Shown in pieces: positions 10,901 through 19,373 of a stretch of 64,000 bases of DNA. How positions within the stretch are numbered: the first letter of the stretch is position 1; every line of letters begins with the position of its first letter. The stretch covers positions 62,001-126,000 of the forward strand of contig NZ_JACDTY010000006.1 of NCBI RefSeq assembly GCF_013520985.1, in the 5' to 3' direction. This DNA is from Mesorhizobium neociceri. GTDB lineage: Bacteria; Pseudomonadota; Alphaproteobacteria; Rhizobiales; Rhizobiaceae. The notes under the pieces were generated by a model, which saw nothing but the letters and a program-made list of their open reading frames with translations, was not told the DNA's origin and searched no databases. Both the position numbers and the translations under genes were made by a program.

Positions 10901-11453
10901 TCAGCCGAAGCTCGGCTTCGTGCCGGCGCGTGTGCAGGCCGGAAATGCCGGCGGCTTCTTCGAGCAGCGCGCGGCGCGCCTGAGGCTTGGCCTGAATGAG
11001 TTCGCCGATGCGGCCCTGGCCGACCATCGAGGGCGAGCGCGCGCCGGTCGACTGGTCGGCGAACAGAAGCTGCACGTCCTTGGCGCGGGCTTCCTTGCCG
11101 TTGATGCGGTAGAGCGAACCCGCCTCGCGCTCGATGCGGCGCGACACCTGCAATTCGTCGGCATCGTTGAAGGCGGCTGGCGCGGTGCGGTCGCTATTGT
11201 CGAGGAACAGCGTGACTTCGGCGGTGTTGCGGGCGGGCCGCGTTCCCGAACCGGAAAAGATCACGTCGTCCATGCCGGACGCGCGCATGTTTTTGTAGGA
11301 GCTTTCGCCCATCACCCAGCGCATCGCCTCGACGAGGTTCGACTTGCCGCAACCATTCGGCCCGACAATACCGGTCAGGCCGCGTTCGATGACGAACTCG
11401 CCCGGTTCGACGAAGGACTTGAAGCCGAGGAGGCGAAGGCGCGAAAACTTCAT
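7995..11453 (-). CDS. smc: Chromosome segregation protein SMC
   Basis: The 1152-residue protein has the complete SMC plan. The N-terminal ATPase half has Walker A GPNGCGKSN (residues 31-39). Two very long coiled coils rich in Ala, Glu and Arg flank a hinge domain in the middle. The C-terminal half has the ABC signature LLSGGEQALTAMSLIF and Walker B PICVLDEVDAPLDDHNVERF. It forms the condensin-like ring with ScpA and ScpB that compacts and segregates the chromosome. The start is placed at ATG 11453 (MKFSRLRLLGFKSF), the family N-terminus, instead of a longer in-frame start seven codons upstream. scpA and scpB are not in this window. The upstream neighbour is the DsbA-like lipoprotein gene, 69 bases away on the same strand. 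Confidence 0.97.
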   Translation of the reverse strand: MKFSRLRLLGFKSFVEPGEFVIERGLTGIVGPNGCGKSNLVEAMRWVMGESSYKNMRASGMDDVIFSGSGTRPARNTAEVTLFLDNSDRTAPAAFNDADELQVSRRIEREAGSLYRINGKEARAKDVQLLFADQSTGARSPSMVGQGRIGELIQAKPQARRALLEEAAGISGLHTRRHEAELRLKAAEQNLERLDDVVGELESQIESLKRQARQASRFKNLSADIRKAEATLLHLRWTLAKTQEGEARSALAVATALVGDRASAQMNAAREQGIGAHRLPDLRDAEAAAAAAFQRLSIAKAQIEEEAGRIRARQAELERRLQQLDGDIAREERMVRDNADILERLREEEATLNSENAGAAEREATTRAAFEQAGATLAQSEARLAALTAERAEAAASRNQIERTLRETAERRDRFARQLADVDRELSEIMSKVAGLPDPAEKRALVEDALVRLEETEAGAIAAEQAVAEARAAESAARPPLQDARAELAGIETEARTLAKILNAASGDLFPSVLEQLSVERGYETALGAALGEDLDVPLDRSAPVHWGESQVQAGDAALPEGIKSLASVVRAPSQLARRLAQIGIVEAGDGRKLQALLAPGQRLVSRDGALWRWDGLTASADAPTAAAQRLAQKNRLAELDAEAVQATQIVREAEAALAQAEQALRQASEAERNARQAGRDAQHGLDAARNALAEAEKAGGELASRRAALDEARARIVDSHEETAAAFAEAEMLLQDAPDLGDLQLQLEQSAANVGRDRATLADARAVHEGLRREAEARARRLDAIGAERSNWLQRAENASTQIASLGERRAEAEAERETLADAPDEIDARRRALLSQLTEAETLRKAAADRLQEAENKQAELDKAATAAIQSLADSRETRVRAEERLTAADERRLEVEARIQETLNTPPHLVIRHTGLEADSPMPEMAEIERQLDRLKVERERLGAVNLRAEEEQKELSDRLETIVSEREDIIEAIRKLRQAIQSLNREGRERLLAAFDVVNGHFQRLFSHLFGGGTAELQLIESDDPLEAGLEILARPPGKKPQTMTLLSGGEQALTAMSLIFAVFLTNPAPICVLDEVDAPLDDHNVERFCNLMDEMAATTETRFVIITHNPITMARMNRLFGVTMAEQGVSQLVSVDLQAAEAMREAS

Positions 11454-11522
11454 TCGCGCCTGCCTGGAAGACACAGAGGTGCGTAGACGCCAAAGCGCAG
11501 TCGCTCCGACGTCGCCTGGACG

Positions 11523-12254
11523 TCAGAGCAGAGGGTCGATGATGGCCGACATTTCCTCAATCGACATCGCACCTTTGTAGGTCTTTCCGTTGATGAAGAA
11601 GGTCGGCGTCGAGTCGACCTTGAATTCATCGGCGCCGCGCTTCTGGACCGATCTCACATCGTCCAGAAGTTTCTGGTCCGTCAAGCAGGCCTCGAAGGAC
11701 TCCTGTGTAAAACCGGCGAGCTTGGAGATCTGCAGCAGGGCATCCTTGGTATTGTTGACGCCGACCCAGTTGGGCTGCTGCTTGAACAGCACGTCGACCA
11801 TCGGGAAATAATTGTCCTTTGAACAGCGCGCCAGCATGAAACCGGCCTCGGCGCTCGGATCGAACGGGAATTCGCGCAGGATGTAACGCGCCTTGCCGGT
11901 GTCGATGTATTTGGTCTTCAACTCAGGGAAGGTGGTCGCGGCGAAATGCGCGCAATGCGGGCAGGTCATCGAGGCATATTCGACGATGGTGACCTTGGCG
12001 TCGTCCTTGCCGAGCTGCTTGTCGGGCAGAGCGCCGGGCTTCAGCAATTCCGCCATGTTGACGTCGCCCGTCGAGTCCGGCGCCTTGGCGGCGGCCGGCG
12101 TGGCAGGCGTCGCAGCAGGCACGGCTGGCGCCGCAGGCTTCACGTCCGCCGCCTTGGTGTCCTCGCCGGAATCGCTGCATGCGGCGAGCAGTGCCACTGC
12201 CGGAATAGCTGCCAGCGACGACAGGAGGTTTCTGCGGGACAAGCTACGGTTCAT
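11523..12254 (-). CDS. DsbA-family thiol-disulfide oxidoreductase, lipoprotein
   Basis: The protein has 243 residues from ATG 12254, with AGGTG seven to eleven bases upstream (a GTG three codons earlier is also possible). The N-terminus has two consecutive arginines followed by a hydrophobic stretch and a lipobox LLAAC (C26), so it is exported and probably lipid-anchored. Residues 28-65 are an Ala/Pro-rich linker. The thioredoxin-fold domain carries CPHC (residues 98-101), the classic DsbA active site, and a cis-proline in DSTPTFFING. It should oxidise cysteines of periplasmic proteins. The long helical insert is typical of the rhizobial and Brucella DsbA-like group. Confidence 0.92.
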   Translation of the reverse strand: MNRSLSRRNLLSSLAAIPAVALLAACSDSGEDTKAADVKPAAPAVPAATPATPAAAKAPDSTGDVNMAELLKPGALPDKQLGKDDAKVTIVEYASMTCPHCAHFAATTFPELKTKYIDTGKARYILREFPFDPSAEAGFMLARCSKDNYFPMVDVLFKQQPNWVGVNNTKDALLQISKLAGFTQESFEACLTDQKLLDDVRSVQKRGADEFKVDSTPTFFINGKTYKGAMSIEEMSAIIDPLL

Positions 12255-12410
12255 GCGAATCACCTGACAATGGTTGGATTTTGCAATGCAAAGGCTAGAA
12301 AAGGCGAGAGTTGGCGGGAATTAAGGCATCGCTGTCCCCATTCCAATCGCCTAACTCTATATGCATCATCACGAATGCGCGAGATTGGTGACGGGTTCAT
12401 GACCGGCCGA

Positions 12411-12917
12411 CTACCCTGGCCGCTTCCGCTCGCCGAGAATGGTGGCGCCGAGCCGCTCGAGCGAGGCGCGCAGGCCCTCATCCTCGATCTTGCCCACGGT
12501 ATCGGACAATTTGGCCTTTTCGACAGCCGTCAGCGGCCTGGGAGCCGGTTTCGGCCGGGCTTTCTCTGACAGCACCGGCTTCTGCACGATCCTGATGCGG
12601 CCGATTGCGTTGAAGCCAAGGAAAGAATTGACGCGGTTGATGATTTCGCCCGTCTCGTGCTGCAAATGAAGCGCCGCCATGCCTTCGCAGGCGATGACCA
12701 GCGTCGCCGGCTCGAACGGGTCGTCCTCATGCATACGGCGCGGCCACTGGATTTTTTCCGGCCGTGAATGGTGGGCAAGACGCGGCCCGGCAATCTCTTC
12801 CCATGACTGCACCAGCCCGATCGAAATGCCCGCCCGCTTGCGCAGCACCGGATCGAGGATCTGGGTCGCGAGATCGCTCACCGGAACGGGATTGCCGTAA
12901 GGCGTTCTCCCTGCCAT
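12411..12917 (-). CDS. DUF721 / DciA-like protein
   Basis: This 168-residue protein starts at ATG 12917 (MAGRTPYGNPVPVSDLATQI). The core (ILDPVLRKRAGISIGLVQSW, then GEIINRVNSFLGFNAIGRIR) matches the DUF721 family. That family includes DciA, the ancestral loader of the replicative helicase DnaB in bacteria without DnaC. Assigning the loader role is by family only. The C-terminal 60 residues are charged and probably flexible. It is divergent from mutY, whose start is only 50 bases away, so the two share one promoter region. Confidence 0.8.
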   Translation of the reverse strand: MAGRTPYGNPVPVSDLATQILDPVLRKRAGISIGLVQSWEEIAGPRLAHHSRPEKIQWPRRMHEDDPFEPATLVIACEGMAALHLQHETGEIINRVNSFLGFNAIGRIRIVQKPVLSEKARPKPAPRPLTAVEKAKLSDTVGKIEDEGLRASLERLGATILGERKRPG

Positions 12918-12967
12918 GTACGTCCTCCAGCCACGCTCCACACCAGCCTAGAGCCAGCCCGCGATCA

Positions 12968-14068
12968 ATGGCACTGCACGAACAGACCCGCAAGGCCGCA
13001 TCCGAAGACAGCGCTTCCCGCCTGCTTGCCTGGTACGACGCGCACCACCGCGAGTTGCCGTGGCGGATCACGCCGCGCGCGGCTGCCGGCGGCGCACGGC
13101 CGGATCCCTACCGCATCTGGCTGTCGGAAGTGATGCTGCAGCAGACCACGGTCGAAGCGGTAAAATCCTATTTTCGCGCTTTCGTCGGGAAATGGCCCGA
13201 TGTGAAGGCGCTGGCTGCGGCGCCGACCGAGGATGTGATGAAAGCCTGGGCCGGGCTCGGCTACTATTCGCGGGCGCGAAACCTCAAGGCCTGCGCCGAT
13301 CTCGTTGCGAGCCAAGGCGGGCGCTTTCCCGACAATGAAGGGGGATTGAGGGAATTGCCGGGCATCGGCGCCTATACGGCGGCGGCGATCGCGGCAATCG
13401 CCTTCGACCGCCCGGCGGCGGTCGTCGACGGCAATGTCGAACGTGTCATCACGCGGCTCTATTCGATCGCAACGCCGCTCAGCGAGGCCAAGCCTGAAAT
13501 TCGCGCGCTGGTCGAAAGACTGGTTCCGCGGACAAGGCCGGGCGACCTTGCCCAGGCGATGATGGATTTAGGCGCCACGATCTGCACGCCAAAGCGGCCG
13601 CGCTGCATGCTGTGCCCGGTGCGCGAGGATTGCAGCGCCATTCTCTCGGGCGACCCCGAGCGTTTTCCGGTCCGCTTGCCCAGGGCCGACAAGCCATTGC
13701 GGCGCGGCGCTGCCTTTGTGGCCGAGCGCGCCGATGGCGCCCTCCTGTTGCGCAAGCGACCCGACAAAGGCCTGCTCGGTGGCATGACCGAAGTGCCGAC
13801 CACCGGCTGGACTGCACGGATCGACGGCGCGACGACTGCGGACGCGGCGCCCTTTCCTGCCGACTGGCGGCGCACCGGCCAGATCGCGCATGTCTTCACC
13901 CATTTCGCGCTCGAACTCGACGTCTTTCATGCGCAGGTGAAAAGTGATGCGCCGGAAGGGCATTTCTGGTCGCTGGCCCATGACATTTCCGGGGAAGCGC
14001 TGCCAACCGTCATGAAAAAGGTAATCGAAGCGGCGATACCGGGCGCGACCAAAGCGCGTCCTAAATGA
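12968..14068 (+). CDS. mutY: A/G-specific adenine DNA glycosylase MutY
   Basis: The 366-residue enzyme removes adenine mispaired with 8-oxoguanine. SEVMLQQTT carries the catalytic glutamate (E54). The helix-hairpin-helix is LPGIGAYTAAAI (residues 130-141), followed by the catalytic aspartate D154 in VVDGNVERV. The iron-sulfur cysteines are C206, C213, C216 and C222 with the canonical C-x6-C-x2-C-x5-C spacing. The C-terminal 130 residues form the NUDIX-like domain that reads 8-oxoG. ATG 12968 is preferred because longer frames run into the divergent DUF721 gene. The stop codon lies inside a strong hairpin (14051-14076). Confidence 0.96.
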   Translation: MALHEQTRKAASEDSASRLLAWYDAHHRELPWRITPRAAAGGARPDPYRIWLSEVMLQQTTVEAVKSYFRAFVGKWPDVKALAAAPTEDVMKAWAGLGYYSRARNLKACADLVASQGGRFPDNEGGLRELPGIGAYTAAAIAAIAFDRPAAVVDGNVERVITRLYSIATPLSEAKPEIRALVERLVPRTRPGDLAQAMMDLGATICTPKRPRCMLCPVREDCSAILSGDPERFPVRLPRADKPLRRGAAFVAERADGALLLRKRPDKGLLGGMTEVPTTGWTARIDGATTADAAPFPADWRRTGQIAHVFTHFALELDVFHAQVKSDAPEGHFWSLAHDISGEALPTVMKKVIEAAIPGATKARPK

Positions 14069-14076
14069 CGCGCTTT
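14051..14076 (+). terminator. Terminator-like hairpin overlapping the mutY stop codon
   Basis: AAAGCGCGTC (14051-14060) and GACGCGCTTT (14067-14076) are perfect 10-base arms around a six-base loop. The mutY TGA (14066-14068) spans loop and stem. The sequence after it (GGATTCATTGTTTTA) has a broken T-run. Confidence 0.6.
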
Positions 14077-14091
14077 GGATTCATTGTTTTA

Positions 14092-14138
14092 TGCATGTCG
14101 TCCTCCCAAAACCGCTGCACACTTTTGGGCGACATGCA
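14092..14138. repeat. Rhizobial-type intergenic palindrome (copy 2)
   Basis: The outer arms TGCATGTCG (14092-14100) and CGACATGCA (14130-14138) and the inner arms CCCAAAA (14105-14111) and TTTTGGG (14123-14129) are perfect. The core AAAACCGCTGCACACTTTT is the same motif as at 7956 and 60968, while the arms differ, as expected for a repeat kept by compensatory change. It lies between mutY and the HAD hydrolase gene. Confidence 0.8.
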
Positions 14139-14168
14139 GCAAGCAGCGTCCGCATTGAAGGGATAAAA

Positions 14169-14780
14169 ATGACTGAAATCCGCCACATCGTGTTCGACAT
14201 CGGCCGCGTGCTGATCCACTACGATCCGAACATTCCGTTCAGCCGCCTCATTCCCGATGCGCAGGAGCGCAAGTGGTTCTTCGACAACGTCTGCACGCAT
14301 GACTGGAACATCGAGCAGGACCGTGGCCGGACGTGGGAAGAGGCGGAAGCACTGCTGATTGCCGAGTATCCCGATCACGCTGAAAACATTCGCAATTTCC
14401 GCCGCCACTGGCACGAGATGGTGCCGCATGCCTATGAGGACAGCGTCGCCATCATGCTAGGCCTGATCGAGAGCGGCCACGACGTGACGATGCTGACCAA
14501 CTTCGCCGCCGACACGCTTGCCGAGGCGCGGCAGCGCTTCGACTTCCTCAGCCGACCGCGCGGCGTGACGGTGTCGGCCGACATCCGCCAGATCAAACCG
14601 GACCGCGCCATCTACGATCACCACGTCGCCGCGTTCGGGCTCGAACCATCGGCCACATTGTTCATCGACGACAGCCCCAAGAATGTCGACGGCGCCAAGG
14701 CCGCCGGCTGGCACGCAGTGCTGTTCACCGACGCAAAAACGCTGCGGGCGGATCTTGAGCGATATGGCATCGCGGTGTGA
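14169..14780 (+). CDS. HAD-superfamily hydrolase (YihX-type)
   Basis: The 203-residue protein begins MTEIRHIVFDIGRVLIHYDP. It keeps the nucleophile aspartate of HAD motif I (FDIGRVL), although the usual second aspartate is replaced (DIG instead of DxD), as in many YihX-like or epoxide-hydrolase-N-type members. Motif II is MLTNFAA, motif III K of QIKPDRAIY, and motif IV is LFIDDSPKNVDGA. It probably dephosphorylates a sugar phosphate or similar small molecule. The substrate is unknown. ATG 14169 follows an AAGGGA ribosome site; the longer frame runs through repeat 14092-14138 and is not credible. Confidence 0.85.
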   Translation: MTEIRHIVFDIGRVLIHYDPNIPFSRLIPDAQERKWFFDNVCTHDWNIEQDRGRTWEEAEALLIAEYPDHAENIRNFRRHWHEMVPHAYEDSVAIMLGLIESGHDVTMLTNFAADTLAEARQRFDFLSRPRGVTVSADIRQIKPDRAIYDHHVAAFGLEPSATLFIDDSPKNVDGAKAAGWHAVLFTDAKTLRADLERYGIAV

Positions 14781-14802
14781 ACCGCGCAGAGGGCGGGAGG
14801 TA

Positions 14803-14983
14803 GCGCTCTACGGCGCCCCCCCTCTGGCCTGCCGGCCATCTCCCCCTCAAGGGGGGAGATCAGCAGCCTCTGCAGCCGCTCTCACCTTGCAACGTCAAAA
14901 ATTGGCGAAAGCAATGATGACAGCTGATCTCCCCCCTTGAGGGGGAGATGCCCGGCAGGGCAGAGGGGGGCGCCGTAGAGCGC
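14803..14983. repeat. Long inverted repeat element with arms of about 61 bases
   Basis: Bases 14803-14863 and 14923-14983 are near-perfect reverse complements, differing by one C insertion and a few substitutions, around a loop of about 60 bases. Each arm itself contains smaller palindromes (CTCCCCCTCAAGGGGGGAG in the left arm). It fills the gap between two convergent genes, the HAD hydrolase and ccrM. This looks like a rhizobial miniature repeat element. No target-site duplication or transposase is visible. Confidence 0.85.
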
Positions 14984-15002
14984 CGACTTTCACACCCTGG
15001 AC

Positions 15003-16163
<1,161 letters not shown>

Positions 16164-16327
16164 TTACTCCCCGTTATGGTTACCGATCAGCGTAAATATT
16201 CCGTGAAGGTCGCAATCGAGTCGCCAGGTCCGGCCCGGTTCATTTGCGAAGCCCGGCCTGTTGGTGTATGCCGCGCCGCCTGAGCCCCTGTCAGGCTTGC
16301 CCCGCCCTCACCCAGTTCCGGATTGCC

Positions 16328-17014
16328 ATGCCCCAGCCAGATCTTGTCATCTTCGATTGCGACGGCGTGCTCGTCGATTCCGAAATCATCGCCGCGCGCG
16401 TCGAAGCCGAATTGCTGACGCTCGCCGGCTTCGAAATATCGGCTGAGGAGATCGCGGAAAGCTATGCCGGGCTGACCTTCAAGGACATCATGATGCGGGT
16501 CGAGGAAAAATCCGCGATCCCGTTCCAGGCCTCGATGATCGACCGCGCCGAAGAGCTGGTCGACCGCAAATTGCGCAGCGATGTGCGCGCCATCGATGGT
16601 GCGCGCGAGGCGGTGGCCGCGGTGACGGCGCCGCGCTGCGTCTGCTCCAATTCACGCTCCGAGCGGATCGAATTCATGCTGGAAAAGGTTGGCCTGCTGC
16701 CGTTCTTCGCCGGCCGGATTTTTTCGGCGCTGGAGATCCCAAGCAAGAAGACCAAGCCGGCCCCGGACGTGTTCCTGTTCGCGGCGGAGAAACTCAACGC
16801 CAACCCGGCAAACACCTTCGTCATCGAAGATTCGGTGCATGGCGTCGCCGGCGCCAGGGCTGCCGGCATGCGCGTGATCGGCTTCACCGGCGCCGCGCAC
16901 AGTTATCCCGGCCATGCCGATGCATTGACCGAGGCCGGCGCCGAAACGGTCATCCGCCGCTGGGCCGAACTGAAAAGCGTGATTGCCGCTTTGTCGGAGT
17001 GGTCGGACGCCTGA
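16328..17014 (+). CDS. HAD-superfamily phosphatase (beta-phosphoglucomutase-like subfamily)
   Basis: The 228-residue protein starts MPQPDLVIFDCDGVLVDSEI with the full DxDG motif I of HAD phosphatases that have a helical C1 cap. Motif II is VCSNSRSERI, motif III KKTKPAPDVFLF and motif IV VIEDSVHGVAGARAAGM. It resembles YieH/GPH-type phosphatases that hydrolyse phosphoglycolate or small sugar phosphates, but specificity cannot be assigned. The start at 16328 matches the family N-terminus. The 28 extra residues of the longer frame are not conserved-looking. It ends two bases before the convergent DUF1801 gene. Confidence 0.9.
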   Translation: MPQPDLVIFDCDGVLVDSEIIAARVEAELLTLAGFEISAEEIAESYAGLTFKDIMMRVEEKSAIPFQASMIDRAEELVDRKLRSDVRAIDGAREAVAAVTAPRCVCSNSRSERIEFMLEKVGLLPFFAGRIFSALEIPSKKTKPAPDVFLFAAEKLNANPANTFVIEDSVHGVAGARAAGMRVIGFTGAAHSYPGHADALTEAGAETVIRRWAELKSVIAALSEWSDA

Positions 17015-17016
17015 CC

Positions 17017-17454
17017 TTACTCCTTGGCTTTGGCCGGCTTGGCGCGAGTCGGTTTCTTCTTCGCCTGGTTATAGGCGATGGCGGCGCGGACGAGCGCCTT
17101 CAGCGCGTCCGCATCGATCTCCTCGCCCTCGGAAACATCGATGGCGCGCCACACCTTGCCGCCAAAGCCGTTGTTGAACAGCTTGTCGGGGTCCGGCAGG
17201 CTGGCGCCGTGCGAAAAGGTCAGCTTCACCTTGTCCTTGTGGGCGTTGCCGACCGCGATCATGCCGTCGAGCGACCACACCGGGCTGCCCATCCACTTCC
17301 ACTCCTCAACGATTTCCGGATCGGCGTCGAGGATGGTCTTGCGCAGGCTGGCCAGCATTTTCCCTCGCCAGTCATCCAGCTCCCGGATTCGGGCATCTAT
17401 CCGCTCGGAGGGAGAGGGTCCTGCCTCTGACTTGTTCGCACCGCTGGTCTTCAT
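17017..17454 (-). CDS. DUF1801 domain protein (YdhG-like)
   Basis: The protein has 145 residues. The core (RGKMLASLRKTILDADPEIV, GSPVWSLDGMIAVGNAHKDK, VKLTFSHGASLPDPDKLFNN) is the DUF1801 fold, a small alpha-beta domain found in stress-linked and iron-chaperone-annotated proteins of unknown biochemistry. A lysine/alanine-rich tail follows. It is the last gene of the leftward six-gene run headed by ArsR and lies 13 bases after another DUF1801 gene, so the pair is probably an old duplication. Confidence 0.85.
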   Translation of the reverse strand: MKTSGANKSEAGPSPSERIDARIRELDDWRGKMLASLRKTILDADPEIVEEWKWMGSPVWSLDGMIAVGNAHKDKVKLTFSHGASLPDPDKLFNNGFGGKVWRAIDVSEGEEIDADALKALVRAAIAYNQAKKKPTRAKPAKAKE

Positions 17455-17467
17455 GGTCTGCCTCCGT

Positions 17468-17917
17468 TCACATCTTCTCGCCGGGCAGTTTACTGGCCTG
17501 CTTCACCCAGGCGATAAAGCGGGCTTCGTCGATCTCCTCGCCTTCATGAATGTCGAGATAGCGCACGTCCTTTTGCCTGGAACCACCGGGAGGGACGGGA
17601 TCCAGCGAGGCGCCGCGGAAGAAGGCGACCTTGACGTAGTTGGTGAAGCAATGAAGGCTGAGGAACCAGCCCTCGCCTTCGATGCCATAGAGCGGCGAGT
17701 TCCATTTGACGGCCTTGTAGACACCGGGGACGGTGTCGGTGATGAGCGCGTCGAGAAGGCGCCCAACATCGCTCTTCCAGTCCGGCATGGCCGCGATATA
17801 GGCCTGCACCGGGCCATCTCCATAGCCCTTGGCGATCTGCGGGTTGCCGCCTGAAAGCAGGGTCGGCTTGTCTGTCACCGGCTTGGCCGCCTTCGATTGC
17901 CCGGGCGCCTTGGCCAT
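17468..17917 (-). CDS. DUF1801 domain protein
   Basis: The 149-residue protein starts at ATG 17917 (MAKAPGQSKAAKP). A disordered, basic N-terminus is followed by the DUF1801 core (DVGRLLDALITDTVPGVYKA, KWNSPLYGIEGEGWFLSLHC, YVKVAFFRGASL). The motif pattern W(N)SP(L)YG...G.FL parallels the neighbouring DUF1801 protein but identity is low. The gene begins five bases after the stop of the small membrane protein gene, so it is co-transcribed with it. Function unknown. Confidence 0.85.
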   Translation of the reverse strand: MAKAPGQSKAAKPVTDKPTLLSGGNPQIAKGYGDGPVQAYIAAMPDWKSDVGRLLDALITDTVPGVYKAVKWNSPLYGIEGEGWFLSLHCFTNYVKVAFFRGASLDPVPPGGSRQKDVRYLDIHEGEEIDEARFIAWVKQASKLPGEKM

Positions 17918-17922
17918 CGTCC

Positions 17923-18144
17923 CTACCCTTGCGCGCGCTGCTCGCCGCGCGGCCGGGCTACATAGGGCAGCACGAACATGTAGAGGCCGCTGAACAGCAG
18001 CAGGAAGAGCGGCAGCAGCGGCGAATAGACCACCCATGCCGGAGGCTCACCGAATGCCATAGTGGCGAAATTGGCGATGACGGTCGCCGAAAAGATGATC
18101 GACAGCCAACGGTGGGTTTGGCGTATCCATTTGCTCCAGTTCAT
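17923..18144 (-). CDS. Small two-span membrane protein
   Basis: The 73-residue protein has two transmembrane segments (WLSIIFSATVIANFATMAF and YSPLLPLFLLLFSGLYMFVL) and short polar ends. ATG 18144 is preferred over GTG 18150 because GAGGAGG ends five bases before it. It has no recognised domain. It sits inside the ArsR-led run, 20 bases after the VOC gene. Confidence 0.75.
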   Translation of the reverse strand: MNWSKWIRQTHRWLSIIFSATVIANFATMAFGEPPAWVVYSPLLPLFLLLFSGLYMFVLPYVARPRGEQRAQG

Positions 18145-18164
18145 TGCCACCTCCTCTTGAGCGC

Positions 18165-18557
18165 TTACCAGCGTGCCAGCTGGGTGATCTGGATGAGATT
18201 GCCGCAGCTGTCGTTGAGCTGTGCGATGGTCGAGCCGGTCACTTCGGTCGGCGCCATGGCGAACGAACCACCGCGCCCCTTGATACGCTCATAGTCGCTC
18301 TTGACGTCGTCGGTAAACAGCATGAGCGCTGGCTGGCCCTGCTTGAAGATGGCCTGCTGGTACGCCTTGGCCGCCGGGTTGTCGTTGAGCGCGAGCTGCA
18401 ATTCGGTGCCGTCGGGCTCGTCGGGTGAGGTTACGGTCAGCCAGCGAAAAGGCCCATTACTGAAGTCGGCCTTCACGGCAAAGCCCAGCACGTCGGTGTA
18501 AAAACGCAGTGCGTTGTCCTGGTTGTCCACATAGACGCTGGTCAGCTTGATCTTCAT
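18165..18557 (-). CDS. VOC family protein (glyoxalase-like)
   Basis: This is a 130-residue VOC protein. MKIKLTSVYVDNQDNALRFY opens the first beta-alpha-beta-beta-beta module. The residue where many family members have histidine is S/V here, and a glutamate (TELQLAL) and a later asparagine/glutamine region (LNDSCGNLIQITQL) complete the usual pocket. Metal-dependent lyase or dioxygenase activity cannot be inferred. Many ArsR-SRPBCC-VOC runs exist in rhizobia and actinobacteria, with no settled role. Confidence 0.85.
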   Translation of the reverse strand: MKIKLTSVYVDNQDNALRFYTDVLGFAVKADFSNGPFRWLTVTSPDEPDGTELQLALNDNPAAKAYQQAIFKQGQPALMLFTDDVKSDYERIKGRGGSFAMAPTEVTGSTIAQLNDSCGNLIQITQLARW

Positions 18558-18623
18558 TGATTTCTCCTTCGTGGTCGGTGGCCCCGCGATCAGGGCATGG
18601 CGTCGAATTGTGCCGACAGGCTC

Positions 18624-19049
18624 TCAATCAGGCTTCGCCAGAAGCTGCTCCAGCCTGGTGAGGAATTGCTGCCAGCCGACCCGGGCGCCGCCATAGGCCT
18701 GCTTCTGGCTCGGATGGAAGCCCGACTGCTCGACGCGCAGATGGGTTCCCGTGCTGGTGGGCGTGAGCGTGAACGTCACCACGCTCTTCAGATTGAAGGC
18801 GGCATCCTCATGGGCAAAATCCCAGCTGTAGGACAGCGTTCTGTTTTGCTCGATGGCGAGGACCTCGCAGTCGAGCACGCCGCCCCAGTCGCCGCGAAGA
18901 TTGAAGCTGTGGCCGATGACAGGCTTGAAATCGTTCTTCATGAGCCATTCCTCCATCAGATGCGGCTGCGTCAGCGCGCGCCAGATCTTCTCCGCCGGCC
19001 AGGATATGTCACGTTCGACGACGACGGTGCGCAGCTCGGGATTGCTCAC
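18624..19049 (-). CDS. SRPBCC (AHSA1-like) domain protein
   Basis: The 141-residue protein has the START/Bet v1-like fold signature of the AHSA1 group: VVERDISWPAEKIWRALTQP at the N-terminus and a C-terminal helix (GGARVGWQQFLTRLEQLL). Proteins of this group bind hydrophobic ligands in a deep cavity. The gene overlaps the ArsR stop codon by four bases (ATGA), so translation is coupled. The ArsR-SRPBCC pairing is a very common operon in which the regulator and the ligand-binding protein work together, with the ligand unknown. Confidence 0.88.
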   Translation of the reverse strand: MSNPELRTVVVERDISWPAEKIWRALTQPHLMEEWLMKNDFKPVIGHSFNLRGDWGGVLDCEVLAIEQNRTLSYSWDFAHEDAAFNLKSVVTFTLTPTSTGTHLRVEQSGFHPSQKQAYGGARVGWQQFLTRLEQLLAKPD

Positions 19050-19369
19050 TGATCCATCCTTTTCAGCAGGTTCTCGAGATCATCGAAGCGGCTCTCCCAA
19101 AACCCAGTCATCTGAACTGTCCAGTCGGTCAGCGGACCAAGTGCCGCGGGCTGCGCGCTGTAATGGGTCTGGCGTCCGGCGTGGCGGTCGAGCACCAGGC
19201 CGGCTTGCTTCAGCACGCCGAGATGCTTCGACACCGCCGGCTGCGAGACGCCGGACTGTGCCGTCAGCGCCCCCACCGTCTGCTCGCCCTGGCGGCACAA
19301 GCGCTCGAAGATGGCCCGCCGGGTCGGGTCGGCAAGCGTTCTGAACAGAGTGTCGTGGGCGTCTGGCAT
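19046..19369 (-). CDS. ArsR-family transcriptional regulator
   Basis: The 107-residue winged-helix protein (110 if the TTG at 19378 is used) starts MPDAHDTLFRTLADPTRRAI. The recognition helix region is VSQPAVSKHLGVLKQAGLVL. No cysteine pair of the metal-sensing kind (ELCVCDL) is present, so it belongs to the non-metal group that precedes SRPBCC genes. It should repress its own operon. An inverted repeat ATCAATA-N10-TATTGAT lies directly upstream over the presumed transcription start, which fits autoregulation. Confidence 0.9.
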   Translation of the reverse strand: MPDAHDTLFRTLADPTRRAIFERLCRQGEQTVGALTAQSGVSQPAVSKHLGVLKQAGLVLDRHAGRQTHYSAQPAALGPLTDWTVQMTGFWESRFDDLENLLKRMDQ

Positions 19370-19373
19370 CGGG

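Noticed and set aside
10200..11486. Plus-strand frames of several hundred codons opposite smc
   Set aside because: These are antisense shadows of the coiled-coil region of SMC, where the GC-rich third positions keep other frames open.
14781..15002. Insertion sequence remnant between the HAD gene and ccrM
   Set aside because: No transposase fragment or target duplication is visible. Only the inverted repeat itself is supported.
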